The notes: generated by a model not told the origin, from the letters alone. A stretch of DNA of 64,000 nucleotides from Capsicum annuum (GCF_002878395.1 NC_061122.1:74309458-74373457), one strand, 5' to 3'. Counted from the stretch's first letter, positions 45,335 through 58,085 are shown. Made by a program: numbers and translations.

Positions 45335-48300
45335 ATATCTCCCCCTTGAGAATATTTATCCATGAATGAGGCTAATTAAGTTGAGAACACAGAGAAACTA
45401 AGATTATATACTGAACATGCAAAGCTGAAAACATGATTATATGACTGAGTCTGAAACATGATTCATCAAGTGAATATCATGAATTGAATTGATTTCTTAA
45501 ATACATGAAATGACGTGAGAATAGTTATAAGGCTGAGATAGAAATGAGAGAGTTAACTTAGGAATAACCATTACCTCCAGCTGGATCTAGTTTCATGAAG
45601 AAATGATGAGAGGTTTAGTACGTGAAAACTCGAGGTGTCCCAATATCTCCCCCTTAGGACAGTTCGTACCCCGAATGATACTAATTTGGCTGAAATAATA
45701 AGGAAATACTGAGATGATGCATGGGGAACTTACGAACTGAATGATGACTGAACATTTGAAATATGAAACTGACGCATTATGTATGAACTGAGTTGAATTC
45801 ATAGTTTACAAGGATGGGAACATTTTACCTCATGGAATGGCCTTACTCATGAAACTTTAGGTAGTAAGACTAAATGGAATGTTGAAAATCTATAGGATCT
45901 TATCTGCTTGATTGATAAATTGGATCACATGCTCTATGAACTAGACCATACAGATTGCCCATACTCAAATAGAGTATTTATCCAACACTCTTCTAAGAAA
46001 TTCTAATAATAGTATTATGGAGCAAAGAATTTTGGGCATGATCTGAACAAGATATCTAAATAAGGAATCGAGATATTGATACAACTCTATAACATGGAAC
46101 ATAGACATATAAAACATAAGATAGTATAGAACTACTAGGCTTAGAAATGAAACTTCTTACTTTCAAGCTTAGAAACACTTCTCAAATACACCCAAACTAT
46201 ACTATTTCCCTTAAATACCATACTCATTTGATTCAACTTGTAATTCTATCATGTTGATTGATAAATCCATCTATTAAAGTCTAAACTGAACTGTATTCTT
46301 TCACCATGATCAAGCCTAACTTGAAATCATAAGGTACACCACGATACAACATAATACTAGTCTAAACCATATGATTCAATCTTTTATAGATCTCCCCTAA
46401 GCATAACATGCCTTACCACTTCAATCACTATCTTGGAAGTCCTACTATAGATTAACTAGTGCATATTTCATTCGTCTACTTACATCCCAATATGACATTC
46501 AATATTATCAATATAACTACATATGAACTTCAAGGCAAACACCAATAAAGTCATACTTTCCATATTCTCTAAACCTCTATCAACAATAACTTTTTTACAC
46601 TATGCTTAAGATGACATACCCAAAATTCTCAACTAACTATGACATATACCAAAGATTTACCTCAATATTCCTTCATCCTTTAGACTTAGATAGAAAAGTG
46701 TAAATAATCTTTCTTAATGGGGATCATCAATTCCCTCTCATCTAAACCATTGCTTATCCATTATCCTGACCATTATCTTAACATAGGAAGAGGTCACTAA
46801 AGGGTTGATACATAAGGACCTGAAGCATCAAAGAATACTATACATAACTTTGAAACTTAACTGAGGCCTGATGAATAGAATGTCAAAGGCATAGATTCAT
46901 TAAAGAGATCTAAATTGAGGACCTAAATGATATAATGCAAATTTCACTAGTATCATGAATTCTGAGATATGACATACTCTGAAACATGAGTTCATACTTA
47001 TTATAAGCTATTCAACATAAGACTGGAGTTCATAGATTTATGAGGGATGACTTGTATCACAGAGTAAAACTATTACTTTCTTACTAGAATCTAAGAATGA
47101 ACATGAATATGCATGAAGTGTATAAGAATTGGCCTTTGGAATAGAACTATCATGCAAGACATGAATTTTGTCTAATAGTGACTGAAATCTAAGGAATACT
47201 CTAGAGTAAGAAGGTATCACTACCTCTTCACAACTCTTACTGACATATATCACAATCTAATTCTCAAAAATTGATTTGGTGCTTCACTCTACCTTCTCAC
47301 CCTTAGATCAAAGATGACATTTTAAGCTTATGGGTCAACTCCATATCCTCGAGATAGAGCTATAATTTCCATTCTCTAACGGTCTGCACATTAATGCTCA
47401 CTCACTAGTATAAAATATATCTTGATAATACTAACTTTATTCTTAGATACTCTCTTAATATATACCACCCTTAACTTTCCTTAGCTTCAATAATCGTCAT
47501 TATTGACTTACACTCCATTAACTCGACAAATATACCTGCCTTAATAAACACATAATCACCCTCACTAACTTAAATCATACTAAAAGGATTGACATCATTT
47601 ATCTGTAGCTCCTTAAGATAGCCATCAAGACTACCACAGACTATATAACTAGCCTTATTCACACTTAGAAACTCACGGGCATTCTCTAAGAACACATGAC
47701 TTATAGTAATCTTAGAACTAATTCCATCCCCATATCACATTGGGTACACCTGTACATTATACCTACAACATCATACTTAATTCCGAACAAACTAACTTAA
47801 AATCTTGTATGCACTGTTCAAGCCTATTAGATCAATTCCATATAACTAACATCGCTAACCAAGCATTATTTCCACCTTGATTATCATTTATTGTTCAAAC
47901 TTAGTGTCTAGTGATAGGCATGATTAACAACACAACCTCACATACTATTCTTTCTTGAAAGATATAGAATACTCACCAAGAAACACTAGTCCACTAGAAC
48001 CTTATAACAATGACAATCAATCATAATTCTATCATATACCTCATTAAAATCTATTAGCACATCTTTATTCTACATATTATTACTATTTACCCATCTATAC
48101 CCAAAATTAATTTCATAGCTTTATAAGTTTCAACTAAACCTCTTTTGCAACCTTAAGGGAAGCCTAAATTAACAATCTCAACCATCAAATACTTCATTAA
48201 TAACCTATACTTTTCTAACATGATAAATACCATCAATGAATCTTTTTCGACTTCAAGCAAACAACAATTCACCTTAAGTAATAACTCCTCCTCTACCCTC

Positions 48301-48982
48301 CACCATGGAACCTGTACTACCTTCATTACCCCTAAACTAACACACAAAGACATAGCACCTAAGTACTAACTCATGCATATGCAAAGTTCATCTATATAAA
48401 TTCAATCACTTGCCATCACTACCTTTATTGCTACTAAACTTCTACTACTTATGAATCATAACACTCTGGTTGCAATACGCCTCAAATGCAAACTTTATTT
48501 AACAATCTAGGTTTATACTATCTCCTATAATGGGCACTATCTATATTGAAGGGTTAATGAGGAATATGAATACATATCTTACTCTATCTTAACTGCACAA
48601 CTCACATGGATAAGGACATAAACATTCAACTTAAGGAACTTATAACACACTCGCGAGCTTCTCTCAAGCCCCTTGTGTGACTTTTGAAGTTACTGATAGT
48701 AAATTTGTAAGCATCATCTTGGGAGGAATTGGGATCCAATACTTATGTTACCTCAAAAATTCATAGATAGAGGATTATGGAGTAATACAAGAACCAAAAA
48801 AAGTTTAATAAGGAACAACTTTAATGCATGATCTAGAGTATAAAAGAAAGGAAACATTTCTTTAATATCCTGTAGCCTCTCAAAAAAAGTACAGACGTCT
48901 TCGTACTATTCCACAAGACTCTTCTAGACATGGCTTCATAGACTCCCTAGGACACTTGAACTTTGTGCTCTAATACAAAGTT
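45335..48982 (-). other. Non-coding interior of element D
   Basis: No frame above about 70 codons and no gag or pol motif on either strand. At the left edge the minus strand reads CAAGGGGGAGATAT, a polypurine tract. A second very similar block, with TAAGGGGGAGATATTGGG and a following TCATTCGGGG-like word, lies at about 45640-45690, so the tract and its flank seem duplicated. At the right edge 48840-48966 resembles 57940-58085 next to the PBS of gypsy A. Confidence 0.7.
48967..48980 (-). other. Primer-binding site of element D
   Basis: The minus strand reads TTTGTATTAGAGC beside the 5' LTR, a mutated initiator tRNA-Met site (TGGTATCAGAGC). The same variant style (TTGTATCAAAGCC) occurs in gypsy A. 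Confidence 0.7.
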
Positions 48983-51188
48983 TGTAATGCCCGAGACTTC
49001 ACCTTAGACATCACATGGTGCTTAGGACCACAAGTGATCCCAAGCTAACCCTTGTACTAGCATAACTCATGAGCAACTAAATAAAATATATAAAACTGAA
49101 AGAAATAAGTGAAAGAAATATATTTAGGTGAATGTCTTTGAAGCAAAACTATTAAAATGATTACAACTCTGGTTATACAAAATAAAACTGAAATCAAATA
49201 CATCAACTCTACTGACTAAAGCCACTAATAATATTGACCATAGATAGCCAGGACATGACCCTCAACTATCCTGAATGAATACGACTTAATAACGAAAACA
49301 TGATGCGACTCAAATTATGATTAAATCAAGCCCTAAAATCAAAAGAACTCATCACCTGCTAATTGGAAGCTATACACTATCTGATTATAAGGTATGGGCT
49401 ATTACTAGTACCTATATTATGAGACAATGTGGTATATAAACATATATGTGGATCAATACTTTTGGAATGTACTAAACATATGGGGATGCATGCATACGTA
49501 AAAACAATAACTCAATGTACTTATAGATTTTCAAATACTACAAGATAAATATAAATGAATCAGCTTGGGCTAGAATAAACAACGTTGTGAAATCATAATT
49601 ATGAGAAGTAAAGCATAATGATAAACTTTGTGAACCACAACACTTAGTTCTAAAATCTTTTCTTTTATTCTATCTTTGGGAGGTTTTTTTAATTGATGTA
49701 CACCATGTAAGCTATCATGGTGTCCAATGTCTTGTCCTCCATAGGTACAAGCTCACATTGGGGAGAGCCGTCCTACCCTTGCCATCGAAATAGGACCTAA
49801 TCTAGGTTATCACTATATGTAACTTCATCCATATTGGGAATAAGATAAGCCTACATTAGCTTATAGTTCTGGGGTATGTGACCTTGGACACATACCTAAC
49901 TTGGTGCTAAATACTACTCCCTTATTACTTAGTTCTCATACTGTAGGAAATCCACCTAAAAATAGCATATACGTTTATAATGAAAACCAGTTATGCTTCT
50001 CTTTGCTTTAAACTGTAATCAAAATAACAAATGTGGATTCCATATCTTAGCTTATGATCAAAAGATCAATCTTTCTTTAAATATTGGTATAAAAAAATCA
50101 AAGAAACTTAAGTCATAGTCTTCTTGAAATCTAAACTCATTCTTGGTATAAAATTATGAAATAAAACTTAAGAGCATGATATTATTTATATCCTAACACT
50201 TAAACTTAGGGCTTAAAGCCCATGCTTTAAACTCATAACAATTCACAACCAAACTTCATGCTCAATATAAATCTTGAAATGCTTCAACAATCTCAAGTCA
50301 AGATAGTACAATCTCATTCATAATATATATCTCATAAGTTAAAACATAAACATAATAACTTATCGGCATGCTTACATGTTTAAATGTCATGATAATCACA
50401 TGCTTCAAGAATATAGAAACTTGGGTATGAACCCTAATTAAAAACAATTAAATAGAATATTAAAATTATGCAATTTGGGAATAAGGGTGAGAGGATACCC
50501 TTGTTCATAACCCCATACATTAATTGGTTTGATTTAAAATTGAAAGCTTGACTTGGAATCCTTAGGAATGTTCTTAAATGCTTTCTTTAAACTTCTTGGA
50601 TTAGATAACTTAGATTCTTGCTTATCTTGAAGAAGGAGTAATGGAGTTCTTGGTCTTCTTGAGGGGACGTTAAGGTTTCCTTGGCGAGAAAAGGGGAATA
50701 ATGGGGCAACTAATGATCCTTAGGGACTTTAATTTTGCATTTTGAATGGTTTAGGGTGAGGAAAAATGTCCTAATTACCCTTAAATATGAAGAGAAAAAA
50801 GTTGAAAAAATAAGAGAGCGTGCTATGGGGCGTACGATGCGAGCTCTGGAGCACTGAAATGGAGCATGAACCACAGACACTGGAGCACCCAAATGAAGCA
50901 TGCTTCACGAGCTCATCACATACTACTACTATTTTGGACTTCCAAACATGACCTTACACTCGTCCAAAAGTTTCAAAACTTACAAAGAGATGTAACTTTG
51001 ACACCCCTGATCATGAATCAACTTTAAGATCAACATTCTAAGGTTGGATAGGTCAAGAATAAAAACATTGAAGTTTAGGAGCTTTAGATATGACTAAGTC
51101 CCAACACTTAGAGAAATATTCTAAGTCTTGGACCCCTCTTACATGAAATAATGCGCTGAATTGGGTTAAGATTTTATGGGGTTTTACA
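48983..51188 (-). repeat. 5' LTR of element D (intact copy)
   Basis: 2206 bp from TGTAATGCCCG to TTTTACA. It lacks the CACTA insertion and therefore shows the pre-insertion sequence of the partner LTR. No gene. Confidence 0.9.
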
Positions 51189-52034
51189 ACCATGATCATA
51201 CTTAAAACCTTATTCACAACACTTTTGAGTACGTCACCCTTTCATTTGGGATTATTCTGTGTAAGTTGGTTAAGGACAATGTACAGCTCGTCATAAGTTT
51301 TCTCCGAACCTTTACCATCGGCTGTTGAATCTAGAAATTTTTTTGTTTTATGGTCAAGACCTTTACAAAAGTATGAGCTAATACATTACTGTCCCATTAG
51401 TGATGTAGATAATCTATGAGATGATACTTGAATCTTTTCCATGCATGATAAATATTTTCATCTTGATTTTTTTTAAACTTAGGATCTCACTCCTCAACCT
51501 TGTAGTTTTTCAAGATGGAAACAACCAGATCAGGAAATTCTTCATCAAATCATCCCAAGTTGTGATCGAGTTTAAAGGTTTTGCATTATACCATTTCCTT
51601 GCTTCCCCAATAGTGAGAATGGAAAAAGAGCAAGCCTCACATAATCTATGGAGAATCTAGTGGTAATCAAAGTGTCACATATCTGAAGTTCTATAGATGA
51701 ACAAGTGGATCCTTATGTGATAGGCCAACTATTATGAAACAATTGCACTATGTTATGCTTAATCTCAAATCTACCTCCAAGTTTTGGTCTATGAATAACT
51801 GAGGTAACATTTGTGCGAGTAGGATTGACATTTTGCACACTGTCCTAAGGGTTGGTTGTTATTCAACCATGATTGCAGGAATAACTTTGCCTTATTGAAC
51901 TTGTAGGTGGCATAGAGAGATATTGCTTCTTTCCTCAATTAGTTCACGCATCACTATGGTTAGAGATAAAATTAAGTCATCAGCACTTATCAAACAAAAT
52001 ACATAAACCAATAATCAGAAGATTGCAAATTTTC
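51189..52034 (-). pseudogene. Element B gag, upstream part
   Basis: Minus-strand gag remnant. It shows FDEEFPDLVVSILKNYKVEE- and HAWKRFKYHLIDY-like blocks, then YSLFYKGLDHKT, FLDSTADGKGSEKTYDELY and VLNQLTQNNP. This is the order of TAT/Athila gag (ALW.RFK.L....P, F..GL, LD..A.G....KT.DE...). Stops are frequent. The frame is cut at 51188 by element D and resumes at 37659. Confidence 0.78.
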
Positions 52035-52055
52035 AATTCCCCTACAATGGTGCAA
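52035..52055 (-). other. Primer-binding site of element B (tRNA-Asp)
   Basis: The minus strand reads TTGCACCATTGTAGGGGAAT, matching the tRNA-Asp 3' end site (TGGCGCCGTTGCCGGGGA) with changes. Homology to the tRNA ends within about 20 nt here, in contrast with the copies at 98-169 and 306-377. Confidence 0.75.
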
Positions 52056-52064
52056 AAAAATTAT

Positions 52065-53588
52065 TGCATTCTACTATACACGTAAGTGTACCTATTTGTG
52101 CATAAAATAAAGTGTACCTTTCGAGCCAAATATCGATCCTACAAAGACTTGGTATTTAGCAAGAACTCCAATTCTTGCATTACAAATGAGATTAATTAAG
52201 TGCCAATTTATAACGAGAGTATGATCTTTGTAATTATAACTAAGTAATAAATAAATAAAATGATATGAAATATAGATTGTAAATAATATATGGAGACCTT
52301 TTAGGGTTGAGGCTTAATACACATTCTTGCATAACCATGGTTTCTCGCCAGGGTAGGTGTTTACCAATATTGTGGATATATCGAGAGTTGATATTATAAC
52401 TTGGGAATGGCCATATTCTATGTCATGTACGCAAATTAATATCACAACTACGTAGTTGAATGCAGATACGAGTGATTAATTTAGACGCATTGCTCTATCT
52501 TCCCATTTCATTAACCAAGTGGGTGTTTGGGTACATCCCTACTTAACAAAAAATCATCCTTCGACAATTAGCATATAACAATTAAAGATATTATCCACAC
52601 TTCCTACATTCTTAACTCAATCTCTCCACTCAAATGGTCAATTTGTTTTGAGACATAGATTTATCCTAAAATTCATGACTCTTTAGAATAGTAAAATAAG
52701 AATGCAAGAATAATAACTTGACTTGATAAACATATAAACCAACTATAAAAAAATAATACACAATCATGTCGTAGAATCAACCTTAGAATGAGGGTTTTTA
52801 CCAACTTATAGTCATACAAAGAATCATATTATTGAATTCATCAGTAAAAATTATAAGACAACTAAACTAAAGAAGTGAAACCCTAATGTAGATTCCCTTT
52901 GATGCCTTCTCTTCTATCCAATCTCATATTGTTCAAAAATTCTAGTGTAATCTTGACTACGTACTGCTTTTATAGTATTTAAGTCGTCCATTGGCTTCCC
53001 TATACAAAAATCCATTTTGGACATCCCAACAGGAGGGTTGTTCCACAAAGGCAAAAGTTAAACTTAAAAGGTGCGTGCCAGAAAAATAAAGGGTGAAGAG
53101 TGAGAACTCACACTAGGGAGTGCAACACACATCCCATCCCATGCTTTGGGGGTGTGGCACAAGGCAACTCCTCAAGGGTGCATTTTCGCTCTATTTTCAC
53201 CTTTATCTTCTCATACATTTGATCCTTGTCTCCCCACATATTATGACTTGTTTGTAGGATTCAATTAGCTTACATAAGACCTACCATGGTAACCTACAAC
53301 ATCATAGTGCAATCATCAGTTTATACAATACAATATATCTCATTAAAGTACACTAGAACAAGAATAGCTCAAGCTAGCACCACTAGTTTTTCGTAAAAGC
53401 TCCATTCGATAATTTTACTCTTAACTTGCTTCAAATACACCTTAATCACTAAAACACATGTAACTTAACACATAAATACAAAATTACATCCTTAATACGG
53501 CATAAAGGACATCAAAGAATTCTAAAAACTAGGTTGAATACACATAGATAATGACACTTAGGTATATAAATACGCATAAGATCACCAC
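52065..53588 (-). repeat. 5' LTR of element B
   Basis: 1524 bp, TG...CA bounded, direct match of 2546-4114. The PBS at its left shows it is the 5' LTR of a minus-strand element. The right flank CTATA and the 26 bp after it belong to gypsy A RNase H. Confidence 0.82.
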
Positions 53589-53615
53589 TATATCTTAAGA
53601 GAAAAACCACAACAT
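53589..53615 (-). pseudogene. Sliver of gypsy A RNase H
   Basis: Only 27 bp, but on the minus strand it reads VVVFLLRY, which fits the VVFALKIW segment of gypsy RNase H. The following family segment, RHYLYG, appears as RRNYFYG at the other side of element B (about 2520-2545). It lies exactly between two insertions. Confidence 0.6.
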
Positions 53616-55014
53616 GCTGTGAGGCAAAAATTTTAGGTATTTAGTCATTATTTGCCTTATGTTTAGTATTTTTATTTGTCCTTATTGAGCATAGATTTTA
53701 TGGATTATGCTATATATTATATTTTAACTTATAGGATTAGATTGGTATGAAGATGAAGAAATTATGAAAAAAAAACGAAACTAAAATTAAGTAGTTATAT
53801 ACAAAAATCTAGTAGGCATCTTAATGTTTTAAGTTCAATAAAATATTAACATATGAGCATCGTGAAATTGAAAAAATTTCAATTTGAATGTGAGCCAGCT
53901 AAGCACTAAATAACTTTCATGTAGAAGAAATCAAATACAAGGAAAAGAGTTGTGGTGGCAACAACGTGCAAAGTGGCAGACTACCATAACACACACCAGA
54001 TTCAATATCTGTTTGGATTTTTATTTTCTCTTCCATTTTGGACTCGGTTATTTTATTTTGGGGCTCTTCTCAAACTTATAAATATTTCATAAAATAGTTT
54101 TTATTTAACTTCATATAACTTTTATAACTTGAAAATCTTTTATGGAGAAAACTTGGAGCCACTGTGGAAGCCGAAGAAAAATCGTTCATTCTTTTCTTCT
54201 CTATCTTTAATAAATTTTTCTTTGAGAATTCAAGATTCTGAATTTATTCTATTCAATTTGTAATTCCATAATTATGATTTTTTATATAATTTCAAATTGT
54301 GATTTTGAATCCATGAGTAGCTAATTTCAACAATTAGGGTTGTGAAAATCATTATGATATAACAAAATAGGTTAAGTGCGTGTTAATTCTAGACCAGCAT
54401 GCATGCATGTATTTGTATTTTCTTTGTTATGATTGCTTTCTAATGGGTGTGCAATGTTGAACTAGTATTAATTTTAGTCTTTTTATAGAGAGAAGTAAAG
54501 ATTAGAAAAATGAAATAACAATAGATATTTGAATCTATCAACCATCATCTAATAACTTGAGGCATAGCAGAGAGAGTTAATCTGAGAACAATAACAAGGG
54601 TTAAAATGCAACACTCGAAGGCCGAGAAGATAAGAGTTGTATTCCTGTAATCAAGGTCGAGAGAAGTTTAGCTGAGCCTAACCTATTAGATTTTTACATG
54701 CAATGTGTTTGAATAGTTTACTGGCACAAACAACCTACATAATTATTAAATTATGGGAAACACTATCACAGTTCATCATTCTCAATTATTTCCCACCATA
54801 AACTAATGTTTGTTTACATGTTACTTAAAATTTACAAATTGTTAACTTGTTCTTATAAATCCCCCATTCAGAAATCGTCAGTTAATTCTCTAAATAACAG
54901 CGTTAACCTATCCCAGTCATATTTCTTGTGGGATCAATGCCAACCTTGGTTGGGTTCTTCATTTGACAGCGACCACTTTATATCTCATGGTGGGGTGTAA
55001 TTCGAACGCCATCA
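53616..55014 (+). mobile_element. Solo LTR of a TAT/Ogre-type element
   Basis: Starts near TGCTGTGAGGC and ends near GAACGCCATCA. The terminal part has GGGATCAATGCC.ACC and GGGTTCTTCATTTGACAGCG, the usual ending of TAT-group LTRs. No interior follows on either side: gypsy A RNase H flanks both ends. CAACA and CAAGA at the two edges may be a worn target duplication; exact ends are approximate. Confidence 0.65.
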
Positions 55015-55960
55015 AGAAGCCAAACCTAAGTCATGAGTTAGATAATTATCTCATTAGGATTTAATTACTTCAAAGTATAAGCAATCACATTCCTTTTGTG
55101 CCACAAAACTGAACCTAAACCAGAACATGAGGTATCACAATAGAGAATAAAATCCTTACCTTAAACAGGCAGGGCAAGAATAGAAGCAATAGTCAACATG
55201 GTCTTAAGCTTTTGAGCCCCGTCCTTACACTCATCAGACAAAATAAAACATGCGTACTGCTGAGTCAACCACTTCATATGAGTAGCAATAAAAGAAAACT
55301 ATTTCACAAACCTATGATAGTATTTGGTGAACCCCATCAAGCTACAAACCTCTGTCACTGAAGTAGGCCAAGTCGAATTATTCTTCTAAGTGTCTACCAT
55401 CACCCCTTCTTTCAAAGCCACATTCCCTTAAAAGGAAACAAAAGCAACACAAAATTCACATTTATAAAAATTCGCATAAAGCTTCTTCTTTTTAACAAGA
55501 CCATACCTGATAAAAAATGTGGACTTAGGAACATCGTCAGCTCAAATCTTAAGTTGATGATATTCATACCTCAAATCAATCTTGGAAAATATGATTCACC
55601 CTACAATTGGTCAAACAAAGCAATGATACATGTAACAGATATAGTTTTTAATTGTAACCTTTTTCAACTACCGATACTCTATGCATATATGAAAACTTCT
55701 ATCCTTTTTTTCATGAACAATATAGGAGCACCCAATACTGAGGCACTCAAATGGATAAATCTCTAACCCAAAAAAATCAAGCAACTAGGGCTTTATCTCT
55801 AAACTCAGCTGGAGCCATCCTATGTGAAAGAGTAGAAATAGTACATGTACCAAGTCCTAGATCAATACAAAAATTAATAACGCCTGTAGGAAACACCTCT
55901 TGGAACTCATACAACAATGGAACTTACTCAATAGATGAGACTTCTATAGTAGTGTCTCAA
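55015..55960 (-). pseudogene. Gypsy A reverse transcriptase and RNase H start (catalytic part deleted)
   Basis: Minus strand: a SFHICIEYR.LKKVTIKN block near 55690, FSKIDLRYEYHQLKI near 55570 and STFFIRYGL. KKLYANFYKCEFCVAF then follows at once; in intact relatives about 60 residues containing the FIDD active site lie between. Next come YYHRFVK, DECKDGAQKLKTMLT and YCDTSCSGLGSVLWHK with VIAYTLK (RNase H start), ending at a HDLGLAS block at 55020. So RT lacks its catalytic core. Stops are also present. Confidence 0.82.
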
Positions 55961-56470
55961 AGATGTGTTGGAAATGCCAAACAACCCTGCCAAATCAAAA
56001 TCTTGGCATGAATAAAAGAAATAAGTTTTACTAGAGCTAGCCTATTATCACACTCCCACTTAAATCTATCGATCCCTGACATAGCCACAATTACTATACT
56101 AGCATCAAAGTCTAATGTAGCATGATATGGAGACAAATAATTCATTCGCAAAATTATATTGTAATACTGCATGTCTAGAATCACAAAATTTTCCTAAGTT
56201 TAATACACAATAAATTTAAAAAGACGAGTGGTAAACCCTATCAACAGTGATAGAATAACCAATAGGAGTAGACGCGTGACTAAAAAGTTAAGTAAAACAC
56301 ACACCAAGCTAATTGCACAATAAAACTAGTAGACACGTTTGAGAAAGTAGAACCATGATCAAATAACACAGTGTCCCTTTGGCTAATAACAAGAATTGTA
56401 CCTCTAATAACAATGTTTGATCGCTATGCCTAGGCCTTGCCTAGAAAAACAAAGATATGGGCCCAATCAT
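55957..56470 (-). pseudogene. Gypsy A protease and protease-RT linker
   Basis: The protease core reads RGTILVISQRDTVLFDHGST with active-site D in LFDHGST (about 56370). A frame at 56184-55957 continues with NIILRMNYLSPYHATLDFDA, MSGIDRFKWECDN and KGCLAF-like GCLAF, the standard linker to RT. Frameshifts separate the blocks. Confidence 0.8.
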
Positions 56471-57660
56471 TAGAATGAGCATCACCCCTACCAAGCTGAC
56501 AGCTACCCTAACAGGGATGGTTACTAACCCTAATTGTCTTGTGAGCACCACACCCACTTTGTGGATAACCTTTACCATTACCACTGCCTTTCTTACCTAC
56601 TAAAGCTCAAGCTCGGAGAGCCTGCTGCCAGCAATACTGACCATACTACCTAATATTAGGAAAAAACTATTAAATATAACCAACCCTACAACACTAATAA
56701 CATTGATAATCTAAGGTGGATCGTTGAGTTGAAAAAGAAGTAAGGTAACTACCAAAGTCTAAAGATGGGTGGCTTACTCCTGACGAACCCTAACAGAAAC
56801 CTGCGTAGCTGATTTAATAGGGTAGGTACGAAATCTCTATGGACTCTAACACCTAGAATGAGTACAACTACAGATTCCTTCTTTACGGTCCTTCCTCTTG
56901 CTTTATACCCTCCACATTCTTAACAAAATCAACCATATCTTTAAAAATCTTACCTTAAGATGTTATCTGAAGAGAAGAATCCCGGAGAGTTGTATTAAAA
57001 CCCTTCATAAAGATATGAATCCTCTCCACTTTAGTTTGCAGCCACAAAGATGAATATCGAGATAATGAATGAATTTTTCCTTTAAGGTTGCAATGAACAT
57101 ACATCCCTGCTCAAAATTATTAAAATTGTTCCTTTTATGATCCCTAATGAATTAGACATATACTTTTATAAACTATTGAGTAAAACTGAGTCTAAGTCAA
57201 CATAGGCAAACCTACATCCTTATATTCCACATAAGTTCTCCACCATATCTTGGCAAATAATTGAAACTGAAAAGTCACCAATTCCACACTAGACCTCTCA
57301 ACCACTCCTATCTTATGAAGTCTCTCATAATAATAAATAATAAACTCAAAGAAATACTCAGACTAGATGAAATGAAAAAAAAAGGGCTTCATCTTGATAA
57401 ACTTACAAAATAAATCATGCTCATCTCTAATCAGTATCAAACCCACTAACTATCTCAAAAAAATACTCAACCCTAATGCCTCGTCTATTAGAAAATCTAT
57501 AACAGCAGCATGTTGTACCCTTGAATGCTGAACTACGGGTAATGCCGACATAGTATGGGTTCCTTCAAACCCATTCAAGAAGCTCAGAACCTACTGAATC
57601 ATATTTAAAGACATCTGAATCAGAGTTGCACCTCCGAAGATTGGTCACACCCCATTATGA
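56471..57660 (-). pseudogene. Gypsy A gag
   Basis: Decayed gag on the minus strand. A CGAHKTIRVSNHPC-like patch near 56540 may be the remains of the zinc knuckle. The N-terminal portion reads QHSRVQHAAVIDFLIDEALG. Few consecutive codons are open, so domain limits are approximate. It is placed by its position between PBS/leader and protease. Confidence 0.6.
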
Positions 57661-58085
57661 ACCGATATCCCTCTTTTTGTACTAGTATCACTCCATCCTC
57701 ATCTGATGCATATCCTTATATCGACGAGATGATATTGACCTCTCTTATGCTGGTCTTGTGGATCATGATCTACCCTTGGTGGGCGAACCTCTCCCTTCTC
57801 TACGTCTTTCTCCCCTCACCTATCATCTACGATAAACTATAGCCCTGATAATTGGTTTAATAGACTTTGATCATTTTCTCATTATCTATTTGAATAAGAA
57901 TGAATGATGTTAAATACCAATTTAGATCTCATGATACCAATTAAAATAAAGTAATAGCAAAAAATAAAGAAGAATTTAAATTTTCCTAGAGTCTTGTAGT
58001 CTCTCAAAGAAAAGTACAAATGTCTCAGTCAGGTTCTGCAAAAGTTTACTAGACATGTTCTTATATGATGAGATCAAAGAACTGA
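57661..58085 (-). other. Gypsy A leader
   Basis: Non-coding stretch between gag and PBS. The part from about 57940 is similar to 48840-48966 of element D, with TAG.CTCTCAAA.AAAGTACA and ACTAGACATG words in both. Confidence 0.6.

Larger units (their letters stand above)
37660..51188 (-). mobile_element. Non-coding LTR retrotransposon D (LARD-like, minus strand)
   Basis: Direct LTRs of about 2.2 kb (37660-39114 with 44626-45334, and 48983-51188) flank a 3.65-kb interior with no gag or pol word in any frame. PBS and polypurine tract are both present, placing the 5' LTR at the right. This is the structure of a large retrotransposon derivative that depends on proteins from another element. It sits in the gag of B. 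The flanks (CCCTC left, ACCAT right) show no target duplication. Confidence 0.8.
2546..53588 (-). mobile_element. TAT/Athila-type LTR retrotransposon B (minus strand), heavily nested
   Basis: Two direct LTR copies of about 1.55 kb (2546-4114 and 52065-53588) bracket this interval. A tRNA-Asp PBS lies left of the right-hand LTR and gag remnants lie at 51189-52034 and 37330-37659. A 3' spacer (4115-4321 and 12817-14288) matches the 3' half of plus-strand element G in reverse. Flanks carry CCTAT on the left and CTATA on the right, a possible target duplication with about four shared bases (ATAG on the minus strand). The RNase H reading of gypsy A resumes across it. The protease, RT and integrase expected between gag and spacer are not found. 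Confidence 0.7.

Noticed and set aside
45593..48353. Small minus-strand frames in the interior of D as genes
   Set aside because: Short, low-complexity, no gag or pol words, and no counterpart in coding relatives.
37655..51193. Target duplication for element D
   Set aside because: The flanking pentamers CCCTC and ACCAT do not match; boundaries rest on LTR identity and the gag continuation instead.
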